In this document: piece after piece, positions 23,561-34,981 of the stretch | Numbering within the stretch: position 1 is the first letter of the stretch | Layout: every line of letters begins with the position of its first letter | From: Tiliqua scincoides | Taxonomy: Eukaryota > Chordata > Lepidosauria > Squamata > Scincidae | NCBI RefSeq assembly: GCF_035046505.1 | Contig: NC_089827.1 | Span: 16,615,353 to 16,679,352 of the forward strand | Direction of reading: 5' to 3' | Length of the DNA: 64,000 nt | Notes under the pieces: generated by a model | What the model was told of the DNA's origin: nothing | The model's database searches: none | The model's input: the letters and a program-made list of their open reading frames with translations, nothing else | Program-made: the position numbers and the translations under genes

Positions 23561-23754
23561 AATCTCTCTCACAGTCCTGGCAGTAGTTTAAATTATTAGT
23601 TAAGAAAAATAATTGGAACTACTCACAATGAAGTAATTGAGCAATTTCAACTACTTTTTTGCTCATGTACCCCCCAAAAAACACAAAATACATCTGATTG
23701 GATTGTGGGCCACATTTATTCAAAATACATATGTCATCATTACCACCATAGTTA

Positions 23755-23945
23755 AGATATGTATATAATGCTTTTCAATAAAAAAAAAAAAACAACAACA
23801 AAAAGGTCATGAAGAGGTTTACAGAGAAAATCAAATAATTAAATGGTTCCTTGTCTCAAGAAGGCTCACGATCTAAAAAAATAATAATAATGCAGGAGAA
23901 ACACCAGCAAACAGCCACTGGAAAAATGCTATTCTGGGGTGAATA
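23755..23945 (-). mobile_element. LINE 3' tail fragment (CR1/L2-like)
   Basis: Diverged copy of the tail at 21133-21260, with an A-rich interruption. Confidence 0.55.
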
Positions 23946-24580
23946 TGTAAGGCAGATGTACCCTGTCTCTTGACACTCCAGCCCTAACTTCAGTCTTACT
24001 TTAATGGGGGGGGGGGCGACAGCCATCTATTTTCCCCGTTTTGCATCTCCCCACCCTGACTCCAGACTGCAGATTGTCTGCTTGCAGTCTCAGCTTTTCA
24101 ATGTCAAACCCCCCCCCCCCCACAATATGGGATCAAGGAAGCTAATTTGCACCACCTTCCTGAGATGAGAAGAGTTAGACTGCAATTCTAGGTAGAGGGA
24201 TGTATATCATTGAGGTGAACAGTATCTGGAGACCACAGGACAAATCACTGCAATCTAGCATGCCTCACTCCATCATTCTCACCCTTCTTTGCAGCATCCA
24301 GAGCCCTTTCAGAAGTCTTGAAGAAGACTGTTTGCTAAGATGCTTGAAGGGGTTGGGGCCTAGGTACTCTCTCATCTGACTACTGAGCATTTTGGAGTAT
24401 ATCAACTTAAGCTAATAGCACTAGTGTTCCTTCTAAGCTGTGTGGTTGCATAGTTGCACAGCTCAAAACCAAGCTCAGCTTTCCTGGAAGCCTGGTGATG
24501 ATGCTATTGCCGATCATCCGGAGATGCTACCGCACAACCATGGAAGGGGTCTGGGCAGCAGTAGCAAAGACCCCTTAGAG

Positions 24581-24769
24581 CAGTGCCTCCCAATTTTTTT
24601 CATCTGGTGCCTCCCTTGACGTACTGGGCCATTGGCTGAGGCTTCCCATTTATGGCTACAATCCTATACACTGCATAGGACAGCAGATGTTTCACAAGGA
24701 TTACACAGGTCCCCTAACTTGTTTCGGTGGCTCCCTGGGATGCCACAATTCACAGTCTGGGAACCACTG
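24581..24769. mobile_element. Short hAT element
   Basis: Perfect duplication ccttagag on both sides. The ends cagtgcctcccaatttt and gtctgggaaccactg are inverted. Confidence 0.88.
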
Positions 24770-25502
24770 CCTTAGAGGGAACACTTAACACCACAGAAAA
24801 TGATTTCAGACCGGAACCTTTCCCTGCTGTAAAAATGTCCCACCCTGCAGGGGGTCTACCTCACATTACTGTAAGCAGAAACCCCCTTCTTGGAAGGGCC
24901 TACTAAAGCTACCCAGGTGAAGTGCAGCCACATGGAGAAGGAGCAAGTGCCAGGGACAGGGAATCCAACCACCAACTCCAGTCCACCGCAGGCCCAAAAC
25001 ATCATTTCACAAGGTCTATCTAAGGTTGCCACCAGCATGCCAAAAAGGGCATCTGACCTCAAGGTGCTTTTTGCTTCAGTGTTTTTTTTTTTAAATTTAA
25101 AAGGATATGTCCCACACCATCCCAGAAGGCCCAATATCCCTCACTCATCCAACAATGCGCTCCCTCCACAGCTGAGCTGACATGGAATGTCAAGCAACAG
25201 GGACAAACAAGCAACGACTCAGAATCCTCCCCCAACAGAATATGGCAGCCAACAGCATTTTGTGTTTTGTTCCATGCAAAGGGGGAGGTGAAGCAAAGAC
25301 ACTTCCACTATGATGATCGGCAAAATGGTGCATTGTGGCTTCTACAGTACTGACTGCACCGCACCCCATCTAGCTATGCTACTGCTCAACCCTCTCCCCC
25401 CCTCCACATCTGCCAATGAGTATAATAAATAATACTGACGTACCTTACAGAGAAATTGCAAATAAGAGATAATATACTTGAAATGTTCTGAACATTCTAA
25501 AG

Positions 25503-25942
25503 CAGCCGTGTCAAACATACGGTCTCTGGGCCATGGAACCCATGGAACCTCTTTGGGTAGCCTCCCTGCTCAGGAGAAGCTCCAGGGCCCACCCCACCCC
25601 TGCAACCTCCAGTCATGACCGGACCTGTGCTCCAGTTGCTTATGGAAGCTGTTCTGAGGCCTCGCAAGGCCTTAAAACATCACTTCCATTTTTTTCCGAA
25701 AAACCAGAAGTGACATTTTAAGTGACTTACAAGGCTTAAGAATGTCATTCTGAGGGCCAGGGTGGCCATGCGTGGCCTCCCTGGCCCTCAGAACAGCCTC
25801 TGGATGCAACCAGAGCACAGCGCTGGTTGCGTTCAGAGGGGGTGGGGTGATGGCCCGGGGTGGCCCTTGGACTACTGGCCCTCAGTCAGGTGCCACAAAG
25901 AGAATGTGGCTCCTGGGCTCTGAGGTGAGTTTGACAGCCCTG
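25503..25942. mobile_element. Non-autonomous hAT element
   Basis: Perfect duplication ttctaaag on both sides. The ends cagccgtgtcaaaca and gagtttgacagccctg are inverted; related to 4825-5152. Confidence 0.9.
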
Positions 25943-26364
25943 TTCTAAAGGATGAGCAAAATGCCAAGTATTATACCAGGAAAGATGTGCTTAGTGTAAT
26001 TGTGAAAACACCCTTAGCACTAACCATATCCAAAACATTTATGGTATGCTGACCCAACATGCTGGAAGATAACACACTATTGTGAAGATCCCACAAAGGC
26101 AGGCATTTGCTTGTGTACAGATAATGCATGCAATTGCTCTTCCCCATTTCAGACCTGGTACCTGCACACCCAGAATTTCCCTCTTAAACTCTGACTTACA
26201 CTGTGCTTGGACTTTTTACACCTCATACATATTTGCATCAAACATTTATATGCTGATAATTACCTTTACCACTGCACACGCGCCATCCCCCAAGTAGAAA
26301 AATAGTTTGGTGAACACTGAATATATAGCAAGTAAACATGAGTGATGAAGCCAGGAGATTCTGG

Positions 26365-26564
26365 TTACACAGATGTGATATTGTCTTCAGGCTCTTTCTC
26401 TCCCAAGTTAATGCTGCCTGTAACTGAAGAGTCCTCGTGAGCTGCAGTCTTGTCCTTTTTTCGCCCCGAACAACATGGTAGTTGACCACAAAAGTACATA
26501 TAAATCCATGGATTAACACAGCTATTAAGATTTCCTAGGAGCATAAGAATGGCCATTACTGGAC
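26365..26564 (-). CDS. Vasotocin receptor exon 2 (TM7 and C-tail)
   Basis: Last 200 coding bases. They follow a pyrimidine-rich tract and a cag acceptor and read GPVMAILMLLGNLNSCVNPW and onward into a tail with cysteines (FCGQLPCCSG), likely palmitoylation sites after helix 8. The stop is at the low-coordinate end. A 5'-truncated tRNA-type SINE starts only about 50 bases upstream, inside the intron. Confidence 0.9.
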
Positions 26565-28505
26565 CTGAAAAGAAAAGAATGTACAAGTAATTCATAGGGC
26601 AGTAACTATGAGTTACATATGACAAGCTGAGCCGAGTTATTCCATCTGCTCTGAGTGTGGGAGTATGGAGGCCAGAATGTGAAACCAGATCAGAAAGAAA
26701 CATCTGAATGTTGTGGTTCTTGGAAGATAGAACCTTCTTTCAAATTGTAAAAATCCCTACAGGGATTTAAATGGCCTGCCTATGTAAACCGCCTTGAATA
26801 AAGTCTTGAATAAAGACCAAGAAAGACGGTATATAAATATCTATATTATTATTATTATTATTATTATTATTAGAACACCACTGAATATATAGAGAAAAAA
26901 TTGACCTTCTCATTCCCTTGATCTATTATTTGCTTCTCATTTTCTTAGCATGCTTGCTTACTCTGAGAGGGGGACTTTACTGTTTGTTACATTTTCTAAA
27001 CCAAATTACAATTAAGTAGTCTCAGATTATTAGTAAACTCACTGCCACTTTTCACAGGAGGTACATAAAATGTCTCCAGTGTTAAAGGATTACTGTGGAA
27101 CTACTTTCGGGCCCAATCCTATCCATTTTTCCAGGGCTGGTGCAGCTGTGCCAGTTGGATGTGTGCTGCATTCTGTGGTGGAGGGACAGTCACTGGGAAC
27201 ATCTCAAGGTATGGGAACATGAGTTCCCTTACCATGGGGCTGCATTGTGGCTACACCGGAGCTGGAAAGTTGGATAGGATTGGGCCCTGCTTCAGCTACC
27301 ATTTTCCCATCAAACATGATTCATTTAACTAGAGCAGGGGTCTCCAAATCCCGGCCCGGGGGCCAGATGCGGCCCGTGAAGTGCCTCCATCCGGATCACG
27401 GCCAGCCTCTGATCCCCTGAGAGTCTCTGGCCCAGTTGACCAAACACAACCAGAGTTGTGCTTGTGGGATGGGGGAATGGGGGTCCATTTAAGTGTGTGT
27501 ACTTTATTTCTTGGGCTGTGCTCGTGCTTGGAGAAATCCTGGACATTTGAACCCATTCATTCATTTCAGTCATTCATCTAAGTTCCATCTCTAATGTATT
27601 TATTTAAATTTTATATTTAATTTTTTTTCTGGCCCTCGACACCATACAAGATATTTGATGCGGCCCTTCGGCCGAAAAGTTTAGAGACCCCTGAACTAGA
27701 GCAACCACATGGGTGTAAATATTTCAAGACTGGGTTTTTAAAAACTTTTTTTTTCAAGCAAAGTCATAATTTAGATGGTTCAAAAAAAACATTTCAGTGC
27801 TTTAGAAGTTCAACCTAACAACACTGTTGTTATAAATGCTGGATTGGGTACAATGGCTTGTTAATTTTATGAAAATATTTGTTGGTTGGCAACCTTCAGT
27901 CTCGAAAGACTATGGTATAAGCCTACAGCACCCGGTATTCCCAGGTGGTCTCCCATCCAAGTACTAACCAGGCCTGACCCTGCTTAGCTTCTGAGATCAG
28001 ATGAGATCAGACATGTGCAGGGTAACAGTTGCTGCAGGAAAATATTTGGGATGTTCATTTTTGTCACTCTTAAATTGAGATGTCAGTAATCTCGCTATGA
28101 TGTGCACACTGATTTACTATCTTCTTTACTAACAAAAAATATATACAATTTAGCAATTCTTCGTTAACGCAATGTCTCATATGCAGTCCGATATCCAGTG
28201 GTTCTCAAACTGGTGGGTCGCAACCTGATTTTTGGTGAGTCGCCAAAGGGTGATGGAAAGAGGAGATAACTAAACGCCTCAAGTCCTGAGGCTATTCAAA
28301 ATCAGATACTGTAGCAGCTAATTACCCTGCAAAGAGCTCAGCTCCCGCAGTTTGCAAGATAGCTGCTAACTGCCCTGTAAGGAGCTGAGCTCCTGCAGTT
28401 TGCAAGCATGTGTAAATATAGGGAGATTCATATTTGAGGGGTTTTTCTGGTTATTATTAAATAAATAAACAAACAAATAAATAATTCTAGATTTTTATTA
28501 TATTA

Positions 28506-28539
<34 letters not shown>

Positions 28540-29856
28540 TTTAAAGTCTGATAAACCTAGGTGGGTCCTGACACAGTGTTAAAAAAAGTGGGTCCTGGTG
28601 CTAAAAAGTTTGAGAATCACTGCTGTTAGCAATAGGTTTGCTCAGAAACACGTTTCAGCGGGACTTACTGCCATATAAGTCTGCATAGGGTTGCATTCAA
28701 TGCCGTATAATAGCATGTCCATATACAGAGAGTTTGTACTTATACAAACACAGCATATCTACAAGGATTACACAGAATCATGCAAAGCATTTTTGAAAAA
28801 ACATATCACATCTCATTTACCGAATTTCAAAAGTCCTGACCCTTTTCCCCCAATGGAATATAAAATTATTCATATATAAAAGTACAGCAATGGGTCATTA
28901 GCTATGAAATGTTCATGGAAGAAAGGGATTGTTTTACCTGCTGTTCTGGCATCACTCGGATGCCATGCAGTCCACAACTGTGCGATGAAGAAAGGTGACC
29001 AGCAGAAAACATAAGCAACCACTATGACCACTGTCATTTTGATCGTTTTGATCATAGCCTTTGACATACTGTGTGCACTGCTTGCTTGGGAGGGCAGCGC
29101 TTGCTTCTGATGTGTTATTTCAAATTCATTGTTGCTTTTCAATTGCACGTTCATTTGGATCGCTCTGCAGATCCTGATGTGGCAGACAGTGAGGACCGCA
29201 GCAGGAAGAAAGAAAATAGCAACCGAAATCCAAGTCACATACAGCTTTGTGCCCCAGGGCTCGATGAAGTTGGCTTGGCAGTCAAAGATGCCTGGGGATA
29301 CCTCACTCTTCCGAAAGATAAACACTTGGGGAACACTAAAGAGCAAAGAGATAAGCCAGCTGGTGCAGGTGAAGGTATTCCAAAGAGCCCCTTTCTTTTG
29401 CAAAGAGACCATGGGGTAGCACACAGCTTGGAATCTGTCCAGTGCCATCACAACTATCATATACGTGGAGGCAAACATACTGAACAGCTGGAGGTAACTG
29501 ATGGTTCTGCACAGAATATCTGGACCTAGGAAAACATCAGTGATTTTCCAGAAGAGCAGAGGAAGGAGTTGAAAGAAGGCAACCATCAGGTCTGCGATGC
29601 TCAGGTGGAGCAGAAACACGTACATCCTAGTCAGCTTCAGCCTTTTCCTCCATAACACCAGCAGGAAGATGAAGTTGCCCATGGATGCGGCCAGGAATAA
29701 TAGACCTAACACAGCAATCTCTGCCTGAGCCAATTGTTCATCTCTTGGCGGTCTTCCAGGCAGAGCCGACGCATTTGTGAAGTTGAGAAAACTGTGAAGA
29801 AACGGGATTCCAGCTCGGGAGACGTTATCTTGAGGAGAAAATGAAAAATTCTTCAT
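26365..29856 (-). CDS. V2-type vasotocin/vasopressin receptor (class A GPCR), two exons
   Basis: Seen: two coding exons, 29856-28938 and 26564-26365, join to give 372 residues. The donor after 28938 reads GT and the acceptor before 26564 reads AG; the phase-1 junction restores a glycine just before TM7. Exon 1 carries TM1-TM6, the TM2 segment DLMVAFFQLLP, the TM3 end LDRFQAVCYPM, and the TM6 segment CWSPFF followed by AQLWTAW. Exon 2 carries TM7 with NPWIY and a short cytoplasmic tail. Known: this residue pattern and an intron ahead of TM7 are typical of vasopressin/oxytocin receptors, which bind vasotocin-like nonapeptides at the plasma membrane. Inference: TM6 and the loop after it resemble V2-type receptors more than V1 or oxytocin receptors, so a Gs/cAMP-linked V2B- or V2C-like gene is likely; which one needs a tree. 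Odd: the TM3 motif is DRF instead of DRY/DRH. It is transcribed divergently from PNPLA8. The start is the only ATG giving a normal glycosylatable N-terminus (NFS, NVS and NFT/NAS sequons). Confidence 0.9.
26610..26880 (+). mobile_element. 5'-truncated tRNA-type SINE in the receptor intron
   Basis: Matches 3735-4064 from gacaagctgagccgagttat to the tail gacggtatataaatatc plus an ATT run. It lies in the vasotocin receptor intron, antisense to the gene, close to the exon 2 acceptor. Confidence 0.75.
27110..27288. repeat. Miniature inverted repeat, GGCCCAATCCTATCC family
   Basis: The ends gggcccaatcctatcc and ggataggattgggccc are perfect inverses; interior about 145 bp, non-coding. Relatives at 31277-31453 and 41435-41612. 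Confidence 0.8.
27335..27693. mobile_element. Non-autonomous hAT element in the receptor intron
   Basis: Perfect duplication aactagag. The ends CAGGGGTCTCCAAATCC and AGTTTAGAGACCCCTG are inverted. Sister of 50603-50916. Confidence 0.92.
27882..28037 (-). mobile_element. 5S rRNA-derived SINE, copy 1
   Basis: On the minus strand the head is most of a 5S rRNA gene (agaagctaagcagggtcagg, then ttagtacttggatgggagac, then gggaataccgggtgctgtag), including the internal promoter box A and box C regions. It is joined directly to a 33-base tail, ataccatagtctttcgagac then tgaaggttgccaa, identical in type to the tail of the LINE at 36260. A duplication of 11 bp (gaaaatatttg, 27871-27881 and 28038-28048) flanks it. 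The first 20 or so bases of 5S are replaced by tgcagcaactgttaccctg. Confidence 0.9.
28196..28622. mobile_element. Non-autonomous hAT element, CAGTGGTTCTCAAACT ends
   Basis: The ends cagtggttctcaaactgg and agtttgagaatcactg are inverted. The flanks are degraded. Contains an (ATT)n tract at about 28497-28545. Sister of 30583-31010 in inverse orientation. Confidence 0.75.
28938..29856 (-). CDS. Vasotocin receptor exon 1 (TM1-TM6)
   Basis: Coding part of exon 1: 919 bases, 306 codons plus one base. It begins MKNFSFSPQ, has several N-glycosylation sequons before TM1, and ends SDARTA plus the first base of a glycine codon. The donor is cag|gtaaaa on the minus strand. Reading on past the donor adds about 20 unrelated residues and a stop, which is intron. 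Confidence 0.9.
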
Positions 29857-30582
29857 ACTGTCACAGGAATGAATTTCCAGGACTGTGACTTAGCTTGGCA
29901 GCTGTGGAGGACACACTCGGAAATACACCGCCAGTTGTTCAGGTTTCAGTGTGTCTTGAAACATCTGGATTCATGGGTCAGTGAGCTTCCATTCCAGTGC
30001 AACTTCCTCTCTTCCTTCATGCAAAAAGAAAAAGAAAAATAGCCCTACTCTCAATAAGGAGAGCTTTATGTAACTTGAGAGGCTGTAGTTGCCCTTAGCC
30101 AAGAAGAATCAGGAAAAAAACCCTAAATGGTATTAAACATATGTTTAAAGAAACAAGTAGGGTTAAATTAACCACCTTTCCCATCAAATTCAACATTAAT
30201 AGCAGGCAAAACACAAGTTAATGCGCACATATTTATATATGGGATCATTGCCAGGTATCTAACAAGTATGCGCCTTAATTTAATCCTCATTCTTTTCTGA
30301 AGATGAATGTTCTAAAAGTTGCACCTTTTGGACTGGACTTTTCTTCATAAAAACTTTTTGGACTTCTAGGACAAAGACAGTATGTTAAACATCAGTGTAT
30401 TCAAAGGGGGAAATCTCACTAATTTTCCTTTCCCTCCATAAAAAAGTTCTTTCTTGCTTTCCATGAATGAAGAAAATTGCTATAAAAATATCCTTTTTCT
30501 CCCATTTGAAATAAAAGGTGAAAATAGGGATTCTTTTTTAATTTAAAATATGTTTGTGAGAAACAGATTATATATCCTAGGA
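29857..30582. promoter_or_regulatory. Region upstream of the vasotocin receptor
   Basis: Presumed 5' UTR and promoter of the minus-strand receptor. No CpG island and no TATA box I can place with confidence. Confidence 0.35.
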
Positions 30583-31010
30583 CAGTGATTCCCAAACTTT
30601 TTAGCACCTGGACCCGCTTTTAAAAACAACACTCTATTGGGATCCACCTGGGTTTACCAGACTTTAAAATAATGGAGTTCAATAAAAAAAATATATTTTA
30701 TTTATTATAATAATAACCAGGATAAAAAACCCTCAAACTTTCTCTCTCTATATTTACACATGCATGCAAACTGCAGGCGCTCAGAAGCTATTACTGATTT
30801 ATAAGCAGCTGAGCTAACAGCTATCCTGCAAACTGCAGGAGCTGAGCTCTTTTCAGGGTAATTTGCAGGTACAGTATCTGATTTTGAATAGCCTCAGGGC
30901 TCAAAGTGATTAGTTATCTGCTCTTTCCTTCACCCTTTGGTAACTCACAAAAAATCAGGTTGCGACCCACCAGTGGGTCCCGACCCACAGTTTAGGAACC
31001 GGAACCACTG
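30583..31010. mobile_element. Non-autonomous hAT element upstream of the receptor
   Basis: The ends cagtgattcccaaac and ggaaccactg are inverted. The flanks tcctagga and tcctgggc agree at 6 of 8. The interior matches 28196-28622 inverted. Confidence 0.75.
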
Positions 31011-31276
31011 TCCTGGGCTGCACTAGATATCTGTTCACATTTTTTCATATGGAAGAAGCACAAGTATGGTGAGAAATGCAGATGAGAAAAAGGTTCCCAA
31101 AAACTACGATGGAGACAGACTTGCTGGGGAGATTTGAGGACTGCTGTCCAGTCTTTCACTGTTTTTACTGTTTTGTAGTAAGGAAATGATTTTTGTAATA
31201 AGGAAATTTTGTAGTAAGGAAATGATTGCTTTTTGCAGACTCAAAATACATGGCTGTTCACACATTTACACTTCTA

Positions 31277-31453
31277 ACAGCTCGATTCTACCTAACTTTC
31301 CAGCCTCAATGCAGTCGTACTACCGGGACGTACTGCATCCTGCAGTGGAGAGTAGTCATGGAGGCCTCCCTAAGGTAAGAGAATGTTTGTCCCCTTACCT
31401 TGGGACTGCACTGCAGCTGCCTCAGTGCTGGAACGTTGGTTAGGATTGGGCTG
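31277..31453. repeat. Miniature inverted repeat, CCAATCCTATCC family
   Basis: Diverged copy ending ttggttaggattgggctg, with the same internal order as 27110-27288. Confidence 0.65.
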
Positions 31454-31554
31454 TAAGAGGTAACCATAGAATATTTTCAAATGCACTTATAATGCAATTT
31501 TGTGTGTATCTTCTCAAAAGTAAGTCACACTGACTCCCAGGTAAGTGTGTATAG

Positions 31555-32150
31555 CAGTGGTATTCAAACTGGGGTGTTGCAATGCCCCAGCCTGAGGGTA
31601 CTGGTCCCTTTCCCCTTAAGGGGCAGGGGCAGCCAGGAGGCAGGGAGGAGGCAGGGGGGCTCAGGGGGGGCTGATTGCGCCGCTCAGGGGGGCTGCAGGG
31701 GCTTGGAGCGGGCGCATTTGTGCGGGCGCATTTGTGGATGCAAAATGGAAAGTGGAGCGCAATCGCTCCACTCTCACTTTCCCTGACCCGAGGAGCCCTG
31801 CAGGTGCTCACGCCCGGCTCCCTGCAGCCAGGGAAGGCTGCTGCAGGGACTGTAGGGTGCACCCCAGTCCCTATAACCCAGTCAAAAGGGGAAGTGGGGC
31901 GATCGCGCACCACTTCCGGTTTAGCAGAGTGGGGTGCGATTGCTCTGCTGTCACCTTCCCTGACCCAGGGAGCCCTGCCGAAGGTCATGCAGGGCTCCCC
32001 GCAGCCCCAAGGGGCTTGGGCAAGTGCACCAAGCCCCTGCAGCCCCCCTGAGCAACGTGATCCTGGGGATCGCACCGCTGCCTCCCTCCCGCCCGCCCCC
32101 GCAAAGACTTACCATGGGATTCAAACTCCCTGCAAGTTTGAAAACCGCAG
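31555..32150. mobile_element. GC-rich hAT element inserted in a palindromic miniature repeat
   Basis: The ends cagtggtattcaaactgg and aagtttgaaaaccgcag are inverted; duplication gtgtatag/gtgcatag. The flanks (31490-31554 and 32159-32172) are the two halves of one palindromic repeat, so this is a nested insertion. The interior is GC-rich, with gcgatcgc-type segments and chance open frames only. Confidence 0.82.
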
Positions 32151-32525
32151 GTGCATAGGATTGCAGTTTTAATATTCATATTAAAGTTCATATGTGAACA
32201 CAACAAAGATGCCCTTTTATATAGTTACCTCAATGGAGAAAGAGGATTGGCTGTGTTTTTCAACTAGAACTACACCTACAGACACAAACACAGTGGGTTT
32301 TGCAAGAATTCTCCCTCTCTAGAGCAAGTAACTCTGGATGGTATCCAGGATTAATTGGCTATATAAAGTAAGACAGAGCCTATACAATGTCTACAATCCT
32401 AAACATATGAATATAGCTCTCTTACCATCAAGACATTACATGTAGGACTTACATTTCTTATATGGCTCCCCTTCTATATCCCCCCCCCCCACTATCATAA
32501 ACATGGAATGAAAACCTTCTAGAAC

Positions 32526-32626
32526 CAGTAGCATAGCTAGAGGGGGTGCAAAGAACTAAGTTTTGCAGGGAGCCTCACTGCGGTTTGCAAGTGGCCCCTC
32601 CACAGCCCCCTCTTGCTACACCACTG
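32526..32626. mobile_element. Miniature hAT-like element, CAGTGGCGTAGCTA family
   Basis: 101 bp. The ends cagtagcatagcta and gctacaccactg are inverted. The flanks tctagaac and tctacaac differ at one base. Confidence 0.75.
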
Positions 32627-33128
32627 TCTACAACACACATTATCCCCTATGTCTGACTTCCACTTCCACCAGCTCAGAATATACAGAGCACAGGCATCTA
32701 GCAACTAATTACTCTAGTATTCTTTCCACATTTATTTAAACACAAAAGGCTTTTGAATACTTACTTTTGGAACACTTGAATGTCAGTTCCAGTTAATCCA
32801 TGTTTGTAAGCAAACCCCGCAAGTCCTTAAAATAATCATTCCCCCTGCCTGCTTAAAGCTGCACAGCAATAACTGAATGGCTGAAAATTGTTACTCTAGC
32901 TTTGATGCTGGTAAAAGGGGGATGTCCTTGCATTGTTTGTCATGAACATTTTGGGTAGCTTGAGTTTTCTTTTTCAAAACGCTTCTAACAGCTAGTGCAT
33001 GGTTTGTATAGAGATGATTTTTAGTATTATCAGTGATTTTAGTATTCTGAAAATACTAAAGGTAAAGTAATCCTAATCTATCAAATCTTAAAAGATTTGA
33101 CTTAAATTTAAAACTTAGCACTCAATCT

Positions 33129-33319
33129 CAGGGACATGCAGTGGGTGGGGCAGCAAGGAAACAGAGCCTCCCCACTGGAGTCCTTCAAAAAGTGCCGCCG
33201 TCATGTGAGGTGGGAACGCACTCACAACTCATGCGCAAAAGTGCTAGCGCACCTCACACAGTGGCAATGCTTTTCAAAGGACTCTGGTGAGGAGCTTCCC
33301 CACCCACTGCACATCCCTG
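33129..33319. mobile_element. Long-TIR miniature element with 8-bp duplication
   Basis: Perfect duplication ctcaatct (33121-33128, 33320-33327). The ends cagggacatgcagtgggtgg and its near-inverse, plus an inner inverted pair around ggagtccttcaaaaag and cttttcaaaggactc, make most of the element a stem. hAT-like by duplication length. Confidence 0.85.
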
Positions 33320-33582
33320 CTCAATCTTCTAAGTGTCTCACCCACTTTTACAGACAGTTGTACTAGGCCACAATGCAATATATTTTCAATAGACTTTTCT
33401 GGAACTGTTCCCCGCACGCAGAGTCCTTAAAAGTTCTGGCTTGAGGATCTGCCACACAATGTTACTGTCCCTGAAATGTCTGCTTATTCTTTTGGTATTC
33501 TATGATTCTAAATCAGGTCAGCACAACTTTGGACCCCTTTCTCCACATCCCACCAAACGCAGCCAATCAATTTCCTAAACTA

Positions 33583-33770
33583 CAATACTGCACACACTTG
33601 TCTGATAGTAAGTCCCATTAATTGCAATGGGGCTTGCTTCTGAGTAGACATGCATGGGCTTCTGCTGCTAGTGGCAGTGACCGCATAGGATGCCAGGGTT
33701 GCAATTCCATATATACTTGGCATGAAGCCTCATTGAACCCAATAGGTTTACTTCTGAGTGCATAGGCTTC
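33583..33770. repeat. Two neighbouring palindromic miniature repeats
   Basis: Two degenerate AGTCCCATTG-type units at about 33588-33665 and 33698-33770, the second reading gaagcctcattgaacccaat then ggtttacttctgagtg. Confidence 0.7.
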
Positions 33771-33779
33771 CACTTTGAT

Positions 33780-34765
33780 TCTCTGTCCATTATAATATAC
33801 ACATTTTTAATATTTCCTGGCCTCCTCAGCAATGGGTGAAGTTACTGAGTGATCAAAGATTAAACTGAGAAATACTTCTGGAACATGGCACACCAAGTTT
33901 CAGTCCATTATAGCAGTCTTCAAGGCAGACACCACATTACTGTGTGTTTTGCCTCTTCCATTTTCCCTTTGAAGCCGTAGGGTTGAAGTGGGTGCTCAAA
34001 CTTAAAATGGAAAAATGTCATAAATGTACAAAACAAATTTATTATGATCCATCAGTGCTCAAAATATGCAGTGCAGTGCACTTTACATGCTTCCTGTTCC
34101 CCTTGAAAACATGTTGAAGGTGGGGTTGAAATTTGAAATGTGGAATTGTGTCACAAATGTGTACACCAACCACCTTTTCAATATAACAGTTGATAAGGCA
34201 GTGATCTCATAAATTTGTTTTGCATTTTCTTGCCCCTCTGGGTAACAAAGGCTGGAGTGGAACATAGTCTTTGACTAGGAAGTGTAGGACTGCATCCTGA
34301 ACACATGTGCCAAACTCCATTTAGATATTTCAGTGCTAAAGGGAATTATATGATTTTAAACAAACATACAAGCATAGAAAACAACTAAAGGCCTGACATC
34401 ACTCAGTCAATCAAACATTCTTGCAGGCTGTTGTTCTTGTTAACTGTGAGGCATTTTTTTGTTCACATGTGTTTCTTGATGACTTCTACCTCACCTTCTG
34501 GCTCTGTTTATAAAGTCACTTTTAGAGAAACCCAAGTCCAGTTCTGTGCAAACTCTGGGAGCCTGGAGGAGAGCCAGACACTTTGCTTAGTTTGGACGGA
34601 CATTTGATAGTCCCTGATGTGGAGAAGGAATTGTGTTTGGCTTCAGGGAGAAGAACAAAACCAAAATCCTTGAAAGTTTACATGGAGCGAGACAAACCAC
34701 ACTGGAACAGCTGCAGCTCTAACAGTTTGTGCTGTAATAAAGATTGGCACAATCACTCAGTTAAA
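33780..34765. other. No gene recognised
   Basis: No coding frame or known repeat identified. Confidence 0.4.
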
Positions 34766-34768
34766 GGT

Positions 34769-34935
34769 CCTTTGGGCTGCAATCTGATGCCCACTTTCTT
34801 GGGAGTAAGCCACACTGAGCCATTTAGTTATTTGATTTTTCTCTGTGAACCGCTTTGTGAACTTTTAGTTGAAAAGCGGTATATAAATACTGTTAATAAT
34901 AAACTCAATAGAGCTTACTTCTGAGTAGTCATGCC
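34769..34935. repeat. Palindromic miniature repeat split by a LINE tail
   Basis: The left half, gggctgcaatctgatgccca to cacactgagcc, and the right half, ctcaatagagcttacttctg to tcatgcctaagc, are separated by a plus-strand CR1/L2-type tail (34820-34908, accgctttgtgaac, gcggtatataaatactg). Confidence 0.7.
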
Positions 34936-34981
34936 TAAGCATCCACTAAGCCCCATGACTACAAGTGGACTTACTTCAGGG

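Noticed and set aside
1-26000. THAP5 or DNAJB9, expected neighbours of PNPLA8
   Set aside because: I looked for the THAP zinc-finger start and the J-domain HPD region in the frames and found neither; they must lie outside or elsewhere.
27910-28020. A functional 5S rRNA gene
   Set aside because: The 5' end of 5S is missing, a LINE tail is attached to its 3' end, and it has a target-site duplication, so it is a SINE.
31440-32172. Frames of 165-211 codons on both strands
   Set aside because: Inside a GC-rich hAT element with an identified duplication; no transposase motif.
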